The translations under genes were made by a program, and so were the position numbers. The notes under the pieces are model-generated. The model made no database searches. It saw only the letters and a list, made by a program, of their open reading frames with translations, and had not been told where the DNA came from. Positions 6,330-14,800 of a stretch of 22,460 bases of DNA are shown piece by piece. Origin of the DNA: a virus; the IMG/VR virus record IMGVR_UViG_3300025127_000315, positions 1 through 22,460 of that record. One strand, written 5' to 3'. Position 1 is the first letter of the stretch. The number at the start of each line of letters is the position of its first letter.

Positions 6330-7577
6330 ATGGCAATAACAGGAACTCTACTTAAAATAGGAAAATCAATGGCAAAAACATCTGGATCTCTTCTTAAAGG
6401 GGTGCAGAAAAGCACATTGAATCTTCGAAAATCAACGATGAAACGTAATAAGATAAAGGATAAAGTTTTCGATAGATATTTAAGATTTAAAAAATATAAA
6501 AAAGAAAAGAAGAAGAGACAGGAAGAGGAGAGTCAACTTGAGCAGCAAAAAAAACCGCAAGAAGATCCAAATGTAAAAAAAACGAGGAAGTCAACAAGTA
6601 TGTTTGACAAACTAATGGAATTTTTAGGACTGATTCTTATTGGATGGATAACGAATAAACTACCTCAAATTATTGATTTTGTTAAAAAAGTGGTCGATAC
6701 AATTAAAAATATTGTCAATGGTTTTAAAAACTTTTTTGGTGGCATAGTTGGATTTTTTCAAACTATCGGAAAAGTTATAGGTAAGGCATTTGATGCAATT
6801 TCGAATTTGAAAATTTCTGATGTTGGAGAACTCGTAAAAAAAGCATTTGATGGTATTAAAGATGCATTTGGTAATATAAAAGATAATCTTTTAGGTGGTG
6901 TTAAATCATTTTTTGGTTTATCGAAAAAGAAACCGAAAAAAGATTTATCGATTGAAGGCATAGAGAAAGGAGAATTTGATGATAAAGAAATTTCATCAAG
7001 TTTCAGTAGTATGCAAAAAGAATTAGGAAAAGTAAATGAAAATTGGAACAAAACTATGTCAACCGTTGAGAGGGCAGGTACAGGAATTGATATTGTAGGA
7101 TCAGAAAATAGCGGCAATCTTGAAGAAGTAAGTGTAGATGGTGAAAAAGTGGAATCCCCAAATTCAACTGAAGCAAACATTCAAAAAGAACAGGCACCAA
7201 CAGGAAATAATTTAAATATTGACAGTAAAAATGAAGAAATTGTTGAGTTTGATAAAGAAGTTAAAGAAATTAAAAGTTTAAAAAAAGATAGTAGCAATAT
7301 TACCATTGAGACACTAGATGGTAAAATACTTAAATCTGGTGATGAGGGTTATAAAGAAGAGTTACAAAAATCTAAAGATGCCTTTATCTTAAGTCAAAAG
7401 AAGGTATCAACAAAAACAATCACCCCAGAGAGAAAAGCTAAAGATATAGTCGTCATCATGGATAATAAACAACAACAGATGATGAATCCTCCACCACAGA
7501 AACATAAATCATTCAATCCAGTTGTTGATAACTCAGACACGAGTGTCAAAGAACAAATTCTTCTACAATTAGCATAA
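6330..7577 (+). CDS. Tape-measure candidate 2: basic protein with amphipathic helical core (415 aa)
   Basis: Not recognised by name. Residues 1-90 are very basic (many Lys/Arg, 'KKYKKEKKKRQEEE' coiled-coil stretch at ~55-70). Residues ~91-197 form a run of hydrophobic and amphipathic helices with repeating 'IKNIVNGFKNFFGGIVGFF' and 'AFDGIKDAFGNIKDNLLGG' patterns that look membrane-active. From ~205 on it is acidic and low in complexity, and it ends 'QILLQLA'. The organisation (basic start, coiled coil, hydrophobic core, disordered tail) copies that of the preceding 530-aa protein, so the two may be diverged paralogues or two parts of one internal-tail assembly. They correspond in position to T4 genes 28/29 before or near 27. 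The start follows the previous stop as TAATATG; its own stop overlaps the next start (TAATG). Confidence 0.72.
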   Translation: MAITGTLLKIGKSMAKTSGSLLKGVQKSTLNLRKSTMKRNKIKDKVFDRYLRFKKYKKEKKKRQEEESQLEQQKKPQEDPNVKKTRKSTSMFDKLMEFLGLILIGWITNKLPQIIDFVKKVVDTIKNIVNGFKNFFGGIVGFFQTIGKVIGKAFDAISNLKISDVGELVKKAFDGIKDAFGNIKDNLLGGVKSFFGLSKKKPKKDLSIEGIEKGEFDDKEISSSFSSMQKELGKVNENWNKTMSTVERAGTGIDIVGSENSGNLEEVSVDGEKVESPNSTEANIQKEQAPTGNNLNIDSKNEEIVEFDKEVKEIKSLKKDSSNITIETLDGKILKSGDEGYKEELQKSKDAFILSQKKVSTKTITPERKAKDIVVIMDNKQQQMMNPPPQKHKSFNPVVDNSDTSVKEQILLQLA

Positions 7578-8902
7578 TGTCAGCATCAGAAGCAGCAATT
7601 TTCGAAGAGTTAACTCTCGAATCAAATGATCAAAAACGAACTGTAGATTTAAGACCAGGCATTGTGTCAATTGACTACTATGAGGATATTCTCTCACCTA
7701 CTATTAGTGCAAAAATTAGAGTAATTAATACTGGTGATACAATATCACCTAAAGATAGTCAAGATCCAAGTAAAACAGATGGTTCCAAGCAATCAATTTA
7801 CAATGGTCTTCCTTTAAGAGGTGGTGAAAGACTTGTTATGAAAATATTAGATCAAGGTAAAAAATATGATAATAAGGAGAAAGAGGGAATCAACTTTTCA
7901 TCAGATCCTACAAAATATCTGTATGTGTCTGGTATTACACAAGTAATTCAAGAGACTCAAAGAGAGAGTTTTTTACTAAACCTTGTATCAAGAGAGGCAA
8001 TAACTAATGAGACATCGAGAGTTATGAAAAGATATACTGGGACAATAAGTGATACTGTTGAAAAAATACTTCTTAATGTTTTAAAAATTGATCCCTCCCG
8101 TATTTCGGTAGAGGAGACTTTATTTCCGTATAATTTTGTAGGAAATTTAAAAAAACCGTTCAGTACATTAATATGGTTGGCATCAAAATCAATTCCAGTT
8201 GAGTCTGGTGATTCAAGTGCAGGGTTTTTATTTTTTCAAACACAAGATGGTTTTCAATTTGCATCTATTGATTCTTTAATAAAAAAGAAATCAAAGGCAA
8301 CATATGTTTATACTGATGTAAATGAGAGTTCTAATTCAAGAAATAATGATTTTAATATTTTATCATATACTATCGATAAAAACCAACAGTTAGTTGAAAA
8401 ATTAAGATTAGGAACGTATTCAACTGTTAGATTATCATTTAATCCATTAACTCATGAGTTTAAACAGAATAAATTAGAATATGGTTTGAAAGAAGATAAT
8501 AATTTGGGTAAGAAACTTGAATTTCCCTTAATCTCAGAGGATTCAAGTCAATCTCTAGATCAAGTCCCCACAAGAATAATATCTCAAATAGTTGATGTCG
8601 GTGCAAGCACTGAAGTTTCAAAAGAAACAAATTACGCAGCAGAAAAATATCAAGGACAAAATTATAGAAGATACAATATGCTCACCACTCAAAGTTTGAG
8701 TATGATAGTTCCGTGCAACACTGATTTGAGAGCTGGTGATATCATTAAATGTGAGTTTCCAAAGGTTTCAAGAGAGGATTCTGCTGAGTTGGATAGAGAG
8801 CAGAGTGGACTATATATGATAAAAGAGTTATGTCATCATTTTGAGGCAAAAAGATCGTTTACATCTATGAAATTAGTAAGAGATACATTTGGGGTAAAAT
8901 AA
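7577..8902 (+). CDS. 27: gp27-like baseplate hub protein
   Basis: 441-residue protein with the features of T4 gp27 (about 391 aa), which forms the trimeric cylinder between tube and spike and binds gp5. The N-terminal 'EELTLESNDQKRTVDLRPGIVSIDYYEDILSPTISAKIRVINTG' type region matches the tube-like beta domain common to gp27/gpD hubs. It is followed by 'GLPLRGGERLVMKI', 'NLVSREAITNETSRVMKRYTG' and 'KILLNVLKI'. The C-terminal third has 'LSMIVPCNTDLRAGDIIKCEFP' and 'SGLYMIKELCHHFEAKRSFTSMKLVRD', the closing strands of this fold. The gene lies directly before the gp5-like gene (its TAA touches the next ATG), as hub and spike genes usually do. Identification is by pattern; only the order and the family strands support the gp27 name. 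Confidence 0.85.
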   Translation: MSASEAAIFEELTLESNDQKRTVDLRPGIVSIDYYEDILSPTISAKIRVINTGDTISPKDSQDPSKTDGSKQSIYNGLPLRGGERLVMKILDQGKKYDNKEKEGINFSSDPTKYLYVSGITQVIQETQRESFLLNLVSREAITNETSRVMKRYTGTISDTVEKILLNVLKIDPSRISVEETLFPYNFVGNLKKPFSTLIWLASKSIPVESGDSSAGFLFFQTQDGFQFASIDSLIKKKSKATYVYTDVNESSNSRNNDFNILSYTIDKNQQLVEKLRLGTYSTVRLSFNPLTHEFKQNKLEYGLKEDNNLGKKLEFPLISEDSSQSLDQVPTRIISQIVDVGASTEVSKETNYAAEKYQGQNYRRYNMLTTQSLSMIVPCNTDLRAGDIIKCEFPKVSREDSAELDREQSGLYMIKELCHHFEAKRSFTSMKLVRDTFGVK

Positions 8903-11191
8903 ATGATAGATGAATCGTTACTAAAGAGTAATTTTGTAGGTAAAGATGGATTTCGTTGGTGGGTTGGACAGATTGCTCCCGCCGCAGTTCAAGGTGATCA
9001 ATTATCACCATCAAAGGATAGTGAATCTTGGTCATATCGTAGAAAAGTAAGAATTTTAGGATATCATCCATTTTCTAAAGCAGAATTACCAGATGCGGAT
9101 TTACCTTGGGCAACTGCACTTATTCCAACAACCTCTGGCACAGGTGGTGCAAATTTTGCAAAAACTGTTGTTCTTAGACCAGGTGATGTTGTAATTGGAT
9201 TTTTTCTAGATGGTGAGAATGCACAACAACCTGTAATACTTGGTTCATTTAGCAGAACAAATGATGTATCACAAGATTTACCCTCAGATTCACTTGGATT
9301 TCTTCCATTTACAGGATATACAGATAAAATAAAACCACCAAGTGGAACCCTTGATTCTGGTGAATCAAATGAATCGAGAACTGATTCTCAAATATCTCCA
9401 GTTACTAGGAAAATTGATTCAAGTGAAGATAAGATTTCAGCATCTTCAACCTTTGGAAAATCTGTTGTCACTGCTGACACATGTGCTGATAATTTTGTAA
9501 ATCAAGTATCATCATCACTTGATAATTTATTATCAGTCGTTAGTGAGGGATCAGATTTTTTAGGAGATGTTGCAAGTGTAACTAAAAAACTTCAAAGGTT
9601 GTCTAATGCACCTGCATCTACAATGATGGAATCACTTTACACTAGTTTAATTCCAGAATTACAAGGAGGTTTACAAAGATTATATGACGAAACTTATGCA
9701 AAGGTTTTTGCTGCTACTCAGAATAGTGGTTTAGCAAAATTAGCTGGAATTGAAGCACAAAAATCACAGATTCCAAAAGTTGCATCACTTCAGGGAAGTT
9801 TAGATTGCCTTGCAGGTAAAGTTGTTAATGGGTTAGAAAAAACTATTCGTGATCTTCTAACAAGTGCTATACTAGAAGTTGTTGATACAGGAGTCTGTGT
9901 TGCTGAACAGTTTGCAGGTTCATTGTTAAATGGTATTACTGATGAAATTTCAAATTCACTTGACGCACCACTCGCTGGAGTTAATAAAATTTTAGCATCA
10001 AGTTTTAAAGTTCAAGATATATTACGTAGTAGTTCTGATACTTTTAAATCTATTGGTGGATTATTAGATTGTAATCAAGATGATGGTAAATGCGTAGGTA
10101 GAGTTAAGAAATTAACTTTGGGATACGGTCCTGCAAGGAAATTTGATTTACAAAATGCATATGATAATGTATTAAAAAATATGAATATTGCAACGACTCT
10201 TGGAAGAGATAGTGGACCTCTACAAAAACCAGACTGTGCAACTCCAAGTTTCTGTGGTCCTCCTACTGTTGAGTTTGTTGGTGGATCAGGATTTGGTGGA
10301 TTAGGTAAAGTTATATTAGGTGGTGTCGTTAGAAATACTGAGGGATTATCTGATGTCACAGCAGATTTTACTCGCACAGCAAGTTTGTTGGGTGTTGAAA
10401 TAACTGATCCTGGTTCATCTTATTTTGAACTTCCACCAATAGTGAATTTTCAAGATCCATGTAAGAAAGGATATGGTGCTGCTGGTGAGGCATTGGTTGA
10501 TTATGATCCAAATTCTAATACATATGGTCAAATTATCGCAGTTAATATTATATCAGAGGGTGAGAATTTCCCTGTTCCAAATAATGATGCAAACGTAATC
10601 ATAGCAGGTGATGTTCCAGTAGGTGTAATTGATACGATTGTGGTAATATCTGGTGATGGTTATGATGTAAACAATACTACAGCAAGTGATGGAAATACAG
10701 AATATAACTTAGTGATTGAAGACGGAAAAATTTTATCTGCAAGACCAATAAATAATATAGGTATAACCGAACTACCTAGCATAATTGTGTCATCACCCAC
10801 TGGATCTGGTGTACTTATTAAACCTATTATAGGTAGATTACCACTCTCACCACAAGGTGAAGTCTTACAAATCATAGATTGTGTTGGACCAGAAACTAAC
10901 AAAGTGGTGGGTTATGTTGATGGAAAACCTTACTACGGTAGTTATCATGTTATGAGTGATGGAACAAAAATGACAGGATTAACTCATGGAACAAATGAAA
11001 GTATAATTTATGATACTCCAGAACAAAGTTTTACACCAAATATAGTAGGAGTAGCACAAACAACAACTACTAATACTGTGACAAATGATCAACCTATCAT
11101 TACACCAACTATGAATACACCCACTACACCACCACCTAGCACACCACCAAGTGATCCACCATCAGGTGGGGGTGGATACGGAGGATACTAA
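8903..11191 (+). CDS. 5: gp5-like baseplate hub, OB-fold, no lysozyme domain
   Basis: 762 residues. The first 115 match the gp5 OB-fold that seats on gp27: 'FRWWVGQIAP', 'RRKVRILGYHPFSKAELPDADLPWATALIPTTSG', 'LRPGDVVIGFFLDGENAQQPVILGSF'. T4 gp5 (575 aa) then has a lysozyme domain and a beta-helix. Here neither is seen. Instead come a Ser/Thr linker, a helical region (~residues 190-400), and then repeated beta units of the type 'ItdPGSsYfelPPiV' and 'ViSgDGYdvn' (~480-630). All nine cysteines lie outside the OB fold, including a 'DCNQDDGKC' pair and 'DCATPSFC'. The tail is Thr/Pro-rich (~725-750), ending GGGGYGGY. The missing beta-helix is encoded by the next gene, whose ATG overlaps this stop. 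Absence of lysozyme suits a phage that does not digest peptidoglycan with its spike (inference). Confidence 0.88.
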   Translation: MIDESLLKSNFVGKDGFRWWVGQIAPAAVQGDQLSPSKDSESWSYRRKVRILGYHPFSKAELPDADLPWATALIPTTSGTGGANFAKTVVLRPGDVVIGFFLDGENAQQPVILGSFSRTNDVSQDLPSDSLGFLPFTGYTDKIKPPSGTLDSGESNESRTDSQISPVTRKIDSSEDKISASSTFGKSVVTADTCADNFVNQVSSSLDNLLSVVSEGSDFLGDVASVTKKLQRLSNAPASTMMESLYTSLIPELQGGLQRLYDETYAKVFAATQNSGLAKLAGIEAQKSQIPKVASLQGSLDCLAGKVVNGLEKTIRDLLTSAILEVVDTGVCVAEQFAGSLLNGITDEISNSLDAPLAGVNKILASSFKVQDILRSSSDTFKSIGGLLDCNQDDGKCVGRVKKLTLGYGPARKFDLQNAYDNVLKNMNIATTLGRDSGPLQKPDCATPSFCGPPTVEFVGGSGFGGLGKVILGGVVRNTEGLSDVTADFTRTASLLGVEITDPGSSYFELPPIVNFQDPCKKGYGAAGEALVDYDPNSNTYGQIIAVNIISEGENFPVPNNDANVIIAGDVPVGVIDTIVVISGDGYDVNNTTASDGNTEYNLVIEDGKILSARPINNIGITELPSIIVSSPTGSGVLIKPIIGRLPLSPQGEVLQIIDCVGPETNKVVGYVDGKPYYGSYHVMSDGTKMTGLTHGTNESIIYDTPEQSFTPNIVGVAQTTTTNTVTNDQPIITPTMNTPTTPPPSTPPSDPPSGGGGYGGY
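11180..11184 (+). promoter_or_regulatory. Strong Shine-Dalgarno GGAGG for the spike gene
   Basis: GGAGG ends 6 nt before the ATG at 11191. It is the best ribosome-binding site I see in the rightward operon; most other starts have none and rely on overlap with the previous stop. It is built from the Gly codons of the GGGGYGGY tail of the upstream hub protein. Confidence 0.7.
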
Positions 11192-11799
11192 TGGCTGAAA
11201 GATCAAATCAAAATTGGGAACAAAGAATTGTTGATAGTAGAGGTCCTAAGTTTAGACTGGATGTTAATAATCCTCAAATGGGATCTGATGGAACAAATGT
11301 TTATTTAATGTATGCTGTTACTGATAACAAAGTTAAACAATTTTCATCTTTAAGTGAATCAGGCACATATAGATTACATAACGAAAAATCAATAGAAATT
11401 GTAGCTGGATCTAAAAATTCAGGGACAGACACATCAATTTCAATAAGTTCTTTGGAAGGTGATATTACAATAAGTGTCGCAGGAAACGGTCAAGTTAAAA
11501 TTAAAGGAGGAAGTATTATTGTTCAAGCAGATGAGGATATTGATTTAAAGGCAGGAAGAAACATAACACTGAATGCGGCTCAAAGAATTTTACTTAAAGC
11601 AACAAAAGTTGACGCAAAAGGATTACTTGGTAATTTAATAAGCAAAACAAGTGGCACCTTTTTACAACGTATTTTTAAACCAACATACGTAGGTGCTGAT
11701 TATCTATCAAATCCTCCATCAGGTGATAAATTTTTATCAAAACCTGCTGTTGGTGGAATCGGTGATGATCCAAACGTAGTTAAGAATATGAATAATTAA
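11191..11799 (+). CDS. Separate beta-helical central spike (gp5C-like)
   Basis: 202 residues. An N-terminal segment (~1-65: 'RIVDSRGPKFRLDVN', 'VYLMYAVTDNKVKQFSSLSESGTYRLHNEKS') leads into a run of short strands with period about 8 (~residues 66-145): 'IEIVAG', 'ISISSLEGDITISVAG', 'GQVKIKGGSIIVQADEDIDLKAG', 'NITLNAAQRILLKATKVDAKG'. This is the octad pattern of the triple-stranded beta-helix in the C-terminal third of T4 gp5 and in VgrG/gpV spikes. The last 55 residues (Gly/Pro-rich, ending VVKNMNN) would form the tip or a cap. In T4 the beta-helix is released from gp5 by proteolysis; here it is a gene of its own, directly after the OB-fold hub. No PAAR motif is seen. Confidence 0.82.
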   Translation: MAERSNQNWEQRIVDSRGPKFRLDVNNPQMGSDGTNVYLMYAVTDNKVKQFSSLSESGTYRLHNEKSIEIVAGSKNSGTDTSISISSLEGDITISVAGNGQVKIKGGSIIVQADEDIDLKAGRNITLNAAQRILLKATKVDAKGLLGNLISKTSGTFLQRIFKPTYVGADYLSNPPSGDKFLSKPAVGGIGDDPNVVKNMNN

Positions 11800-11800
11800 C

Positions 11801-14800
11801 ATGTCAAATATTACTGTCACTGGAAACGAAGCACAATTTAATGAAAAGGTAACCTTTCTTAAGGATGTTGAGATAAGGGGTACACTTTCTGTACCTATAA
11901 TAACAGGTGAGGCAACGTTCCTTGATAGAGTTAATTTTGCAAAGGATATAACTTTTCCAGAGATAGAAATAAAAAATAAATTGACTGTAGGTGCTGGTGG
12001 CACACTTTTTATTGCTGATACATCTAATGGTGATGGAAGAATAGGTATTGGAAGCACAAATCCAACAGAACTACTTGATGTATTTGGAAAAGCAAAAATA
12101 ATTGATTTAGATTTAGAAAATTTAAATGTTTCTGGAATATCTACGTTTGTAGGTATCACAAGACAACAAAGCACATTTTTTGGAAGTCAACTTAATATAA
12201 GTGGTTTATCAACTTTCTTTGATAACGTTAGGATAAATTCTGGTGATTTAATACTAGATGGTACTATAGATGATCCAAAAAATATAATTTTTAGACATGG
12301 TATTAATAATGGAGCAGTAATTTCATATGAAAGTGTAGGAGCTGGATCTACATCTTTGATTATAATTAAGGGGGAGTCACCCGACCATAAGTTATTTGTT
12401 GGAGATGTAATCAATAAAAATGTAAAATTATATGCTAATGATGAAACAAAATTAGAGACTGTTGGAACTGGTGTGACTATTTTGGGTGATTTGATAGTGC
12501 CCGATGTTGGTATTCGTACATCAAGAGTTGGATTGGGCACAACCAATCCAGTTGGACTTCATACAGTTAATGATCTTGGTAATGGTACTCTTAGATTAAC
12601 AATTGATGGTAGTGTTTCAATTTCCAGAAATATATACGATTCTGCTGGTTCACCAGGTTTTAATGGATATTTTTTACAACGTGATGGGAATGGTATTCGT
12701 TGGTCAGCTTTTGAACCAGAAGAAACACAGGGTATTCGAATACAAGATGAGGGTGTATTCATACCAACTGTAGGAACAGCAAAAACATATAGTATTGTCA
12801 ATTTTGCATCAATTAATAGTTTTGGAAGGGGAACAGATAATGTAAGACCTGAAGATGGAGTTGGAGCTGGATTAGCAACTGTTTTCACATTCGATTTATG
12901 GGGATTTGCTAATCGAAATGCCGCTGACAGTCCAATTTATAGAATGACAAATGTTGGTATTGGAACTACAAACCCTGTAGTAAGTTTTCAAGTAAACAGT
13001 AATGGTTCGAATGTTGTTGCAATAACATCAGCAGGTAACATGGGAATAGGGGTGATAGACCCACCACATAAATTGAGAGTTACAGACACCACCCAATTAG
13101 ATATTTTGGAAGTTCTTAACAATGCTTTTTTTAGAGAAGATGTATTGTTTGATGGAGATAATGCTGACATACTATTTGATTCTACTGAAGATTCATTAGA
13201 ATTTCAATCAAATGCAAAAGCAGCTTTTGGAGCAGCAGGATCACCTCCATCATTACAGGTATATTACGATGGAACCAATAATATTATTGAAGCTCTTCAA
13301 GATAAAGAAACTCATATAAAATCTGATTCTGAAATAAAAATTCAAAGACAATCAAATAGTGACTTAATGATTCATGCAAAACCATTAAGTTCTGTGGATC
13401 TTTATCATGGCATGTCCTCTGCTGGATCTCCTGAAAAAAAATTAGAAACCACATCTGTTGGTATTAACGTTATTGGTGAAACTGAAACTGATAAATTAAA
13501 TGTTACGGAAACATCTTTATTAGTAGGAATAACAACCCAACAAAGCACATTTTTTGGAAATCAACTTAGTATAAGTGGCATATCAACTTTTGAAAATAAT
13601 ATTGATGCAAATGCAAATCTAGATGTCGATGGTCATACAGAATTAGATGATTTGAATGTTTCTGGAGTTTCAACATTTGTTGGAATCGTAACACATAATA
13701 ATTTGACATTTACGAATCAAATTAGAAATACTGGAATCATTACTTCAAACATAATTCATTTGACAGGTGGATCATTTACTGCTCCAGTGGTAAGTGGGCA
13801 GTCTGAGACAAAAAATGATACCGCAATTGTTGTTAATGAGAACTTTGCAATGTATTCTCTTGAGTCTGGTGATCAATACTTAAGAACAATTATTGAAAAA
13901 CAAAGTGATGTTTTATCAATCGGACAGACAAATACTGCACTTTACAGTGCGATTAATTTAATACCTGGTAGTAATGGATATGTAGGTTTATTTGGAGCAA
14001 GTGGGACAGGCGAAGAAAAATTAAGAACTCTTGGTATTGGTGTTACAGTTTTTGGAAATACAGAATCACAAACCTTAAATATATCAGGATTTTCAACTTT
14101 TGTTGGAATCACGACACAGCAGAGCACATTATTTGCGACACAATTAAGTGTTTCTGGTATATCAACATTTATCGGGATTACAACTCAAAAAAGCACGTTT
14201 TTTGGAAATCAACTTAGCATTCTTGGTGTATCAACATTTAATAATAATGTAATACATAATGCTGATGTTCAATTCACTGGTGATAATTATAATGTCTTAT
14301 GGAATAAATCAAAAGATGCTTTTGATTTTGATGGTGGAAAAGCAATATTTGGAGCTACAGATGGTTTAGAAATATATCATAATGGAAATTCATATATAAA
14401 AAATTTGGTGGGTGATTTATTCATTCAACAAGAAGACTCAGCAAAAGATATCAAAATTCAGGGGGCAACTGGAACTGAAAGCATCTTGGTTGATGGTGGT
14501 GGCACGAACAGTGTCACATTATACTCAAGTAATAGTCCTAAATTAACAACAAATAATACTGGTGTAGATGTCACAGGATTAACTGATACTGACACACTTA
14601 GAGTATCAGAAACATCTACTTTTGTAGGATTTGCAACCTTTAATAATGAAATTAATGTTGCTGGATTCTCAACCTTTGGAAAAAATGTTGATATAAATGC
14701 AAGTGTTGATATAAGTAATAATCTTGATGTTGGCCAAAATCTTACTGTCGTTCAAGATCTTGATGTTGATGGTAAAAGTGAATTAGATGATCTAAATGTT

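Noticed and set aside
10075-10377. 100-aa minus-strand ORF inside the gp5-like gene
   Set aside because: Pro/Asn-rich antisense of Gly/Val-rich codons; no supporting signal.
8903-11191. Lysozyme domain in the gp5-like protein
   Set aside because: I looked for the T4-lysozyme type Glu-Asp-Thr pattern after the OB fold and found only Ser/Thr linker, helices and Gly-rich beta units.
12125-14239. Repeats as CRISPR or mobile element
   Set aside because: The repeats are in frame, protein-level, and vary at third positions; there are no spacers of uniform length and no terminal inverted repeats.
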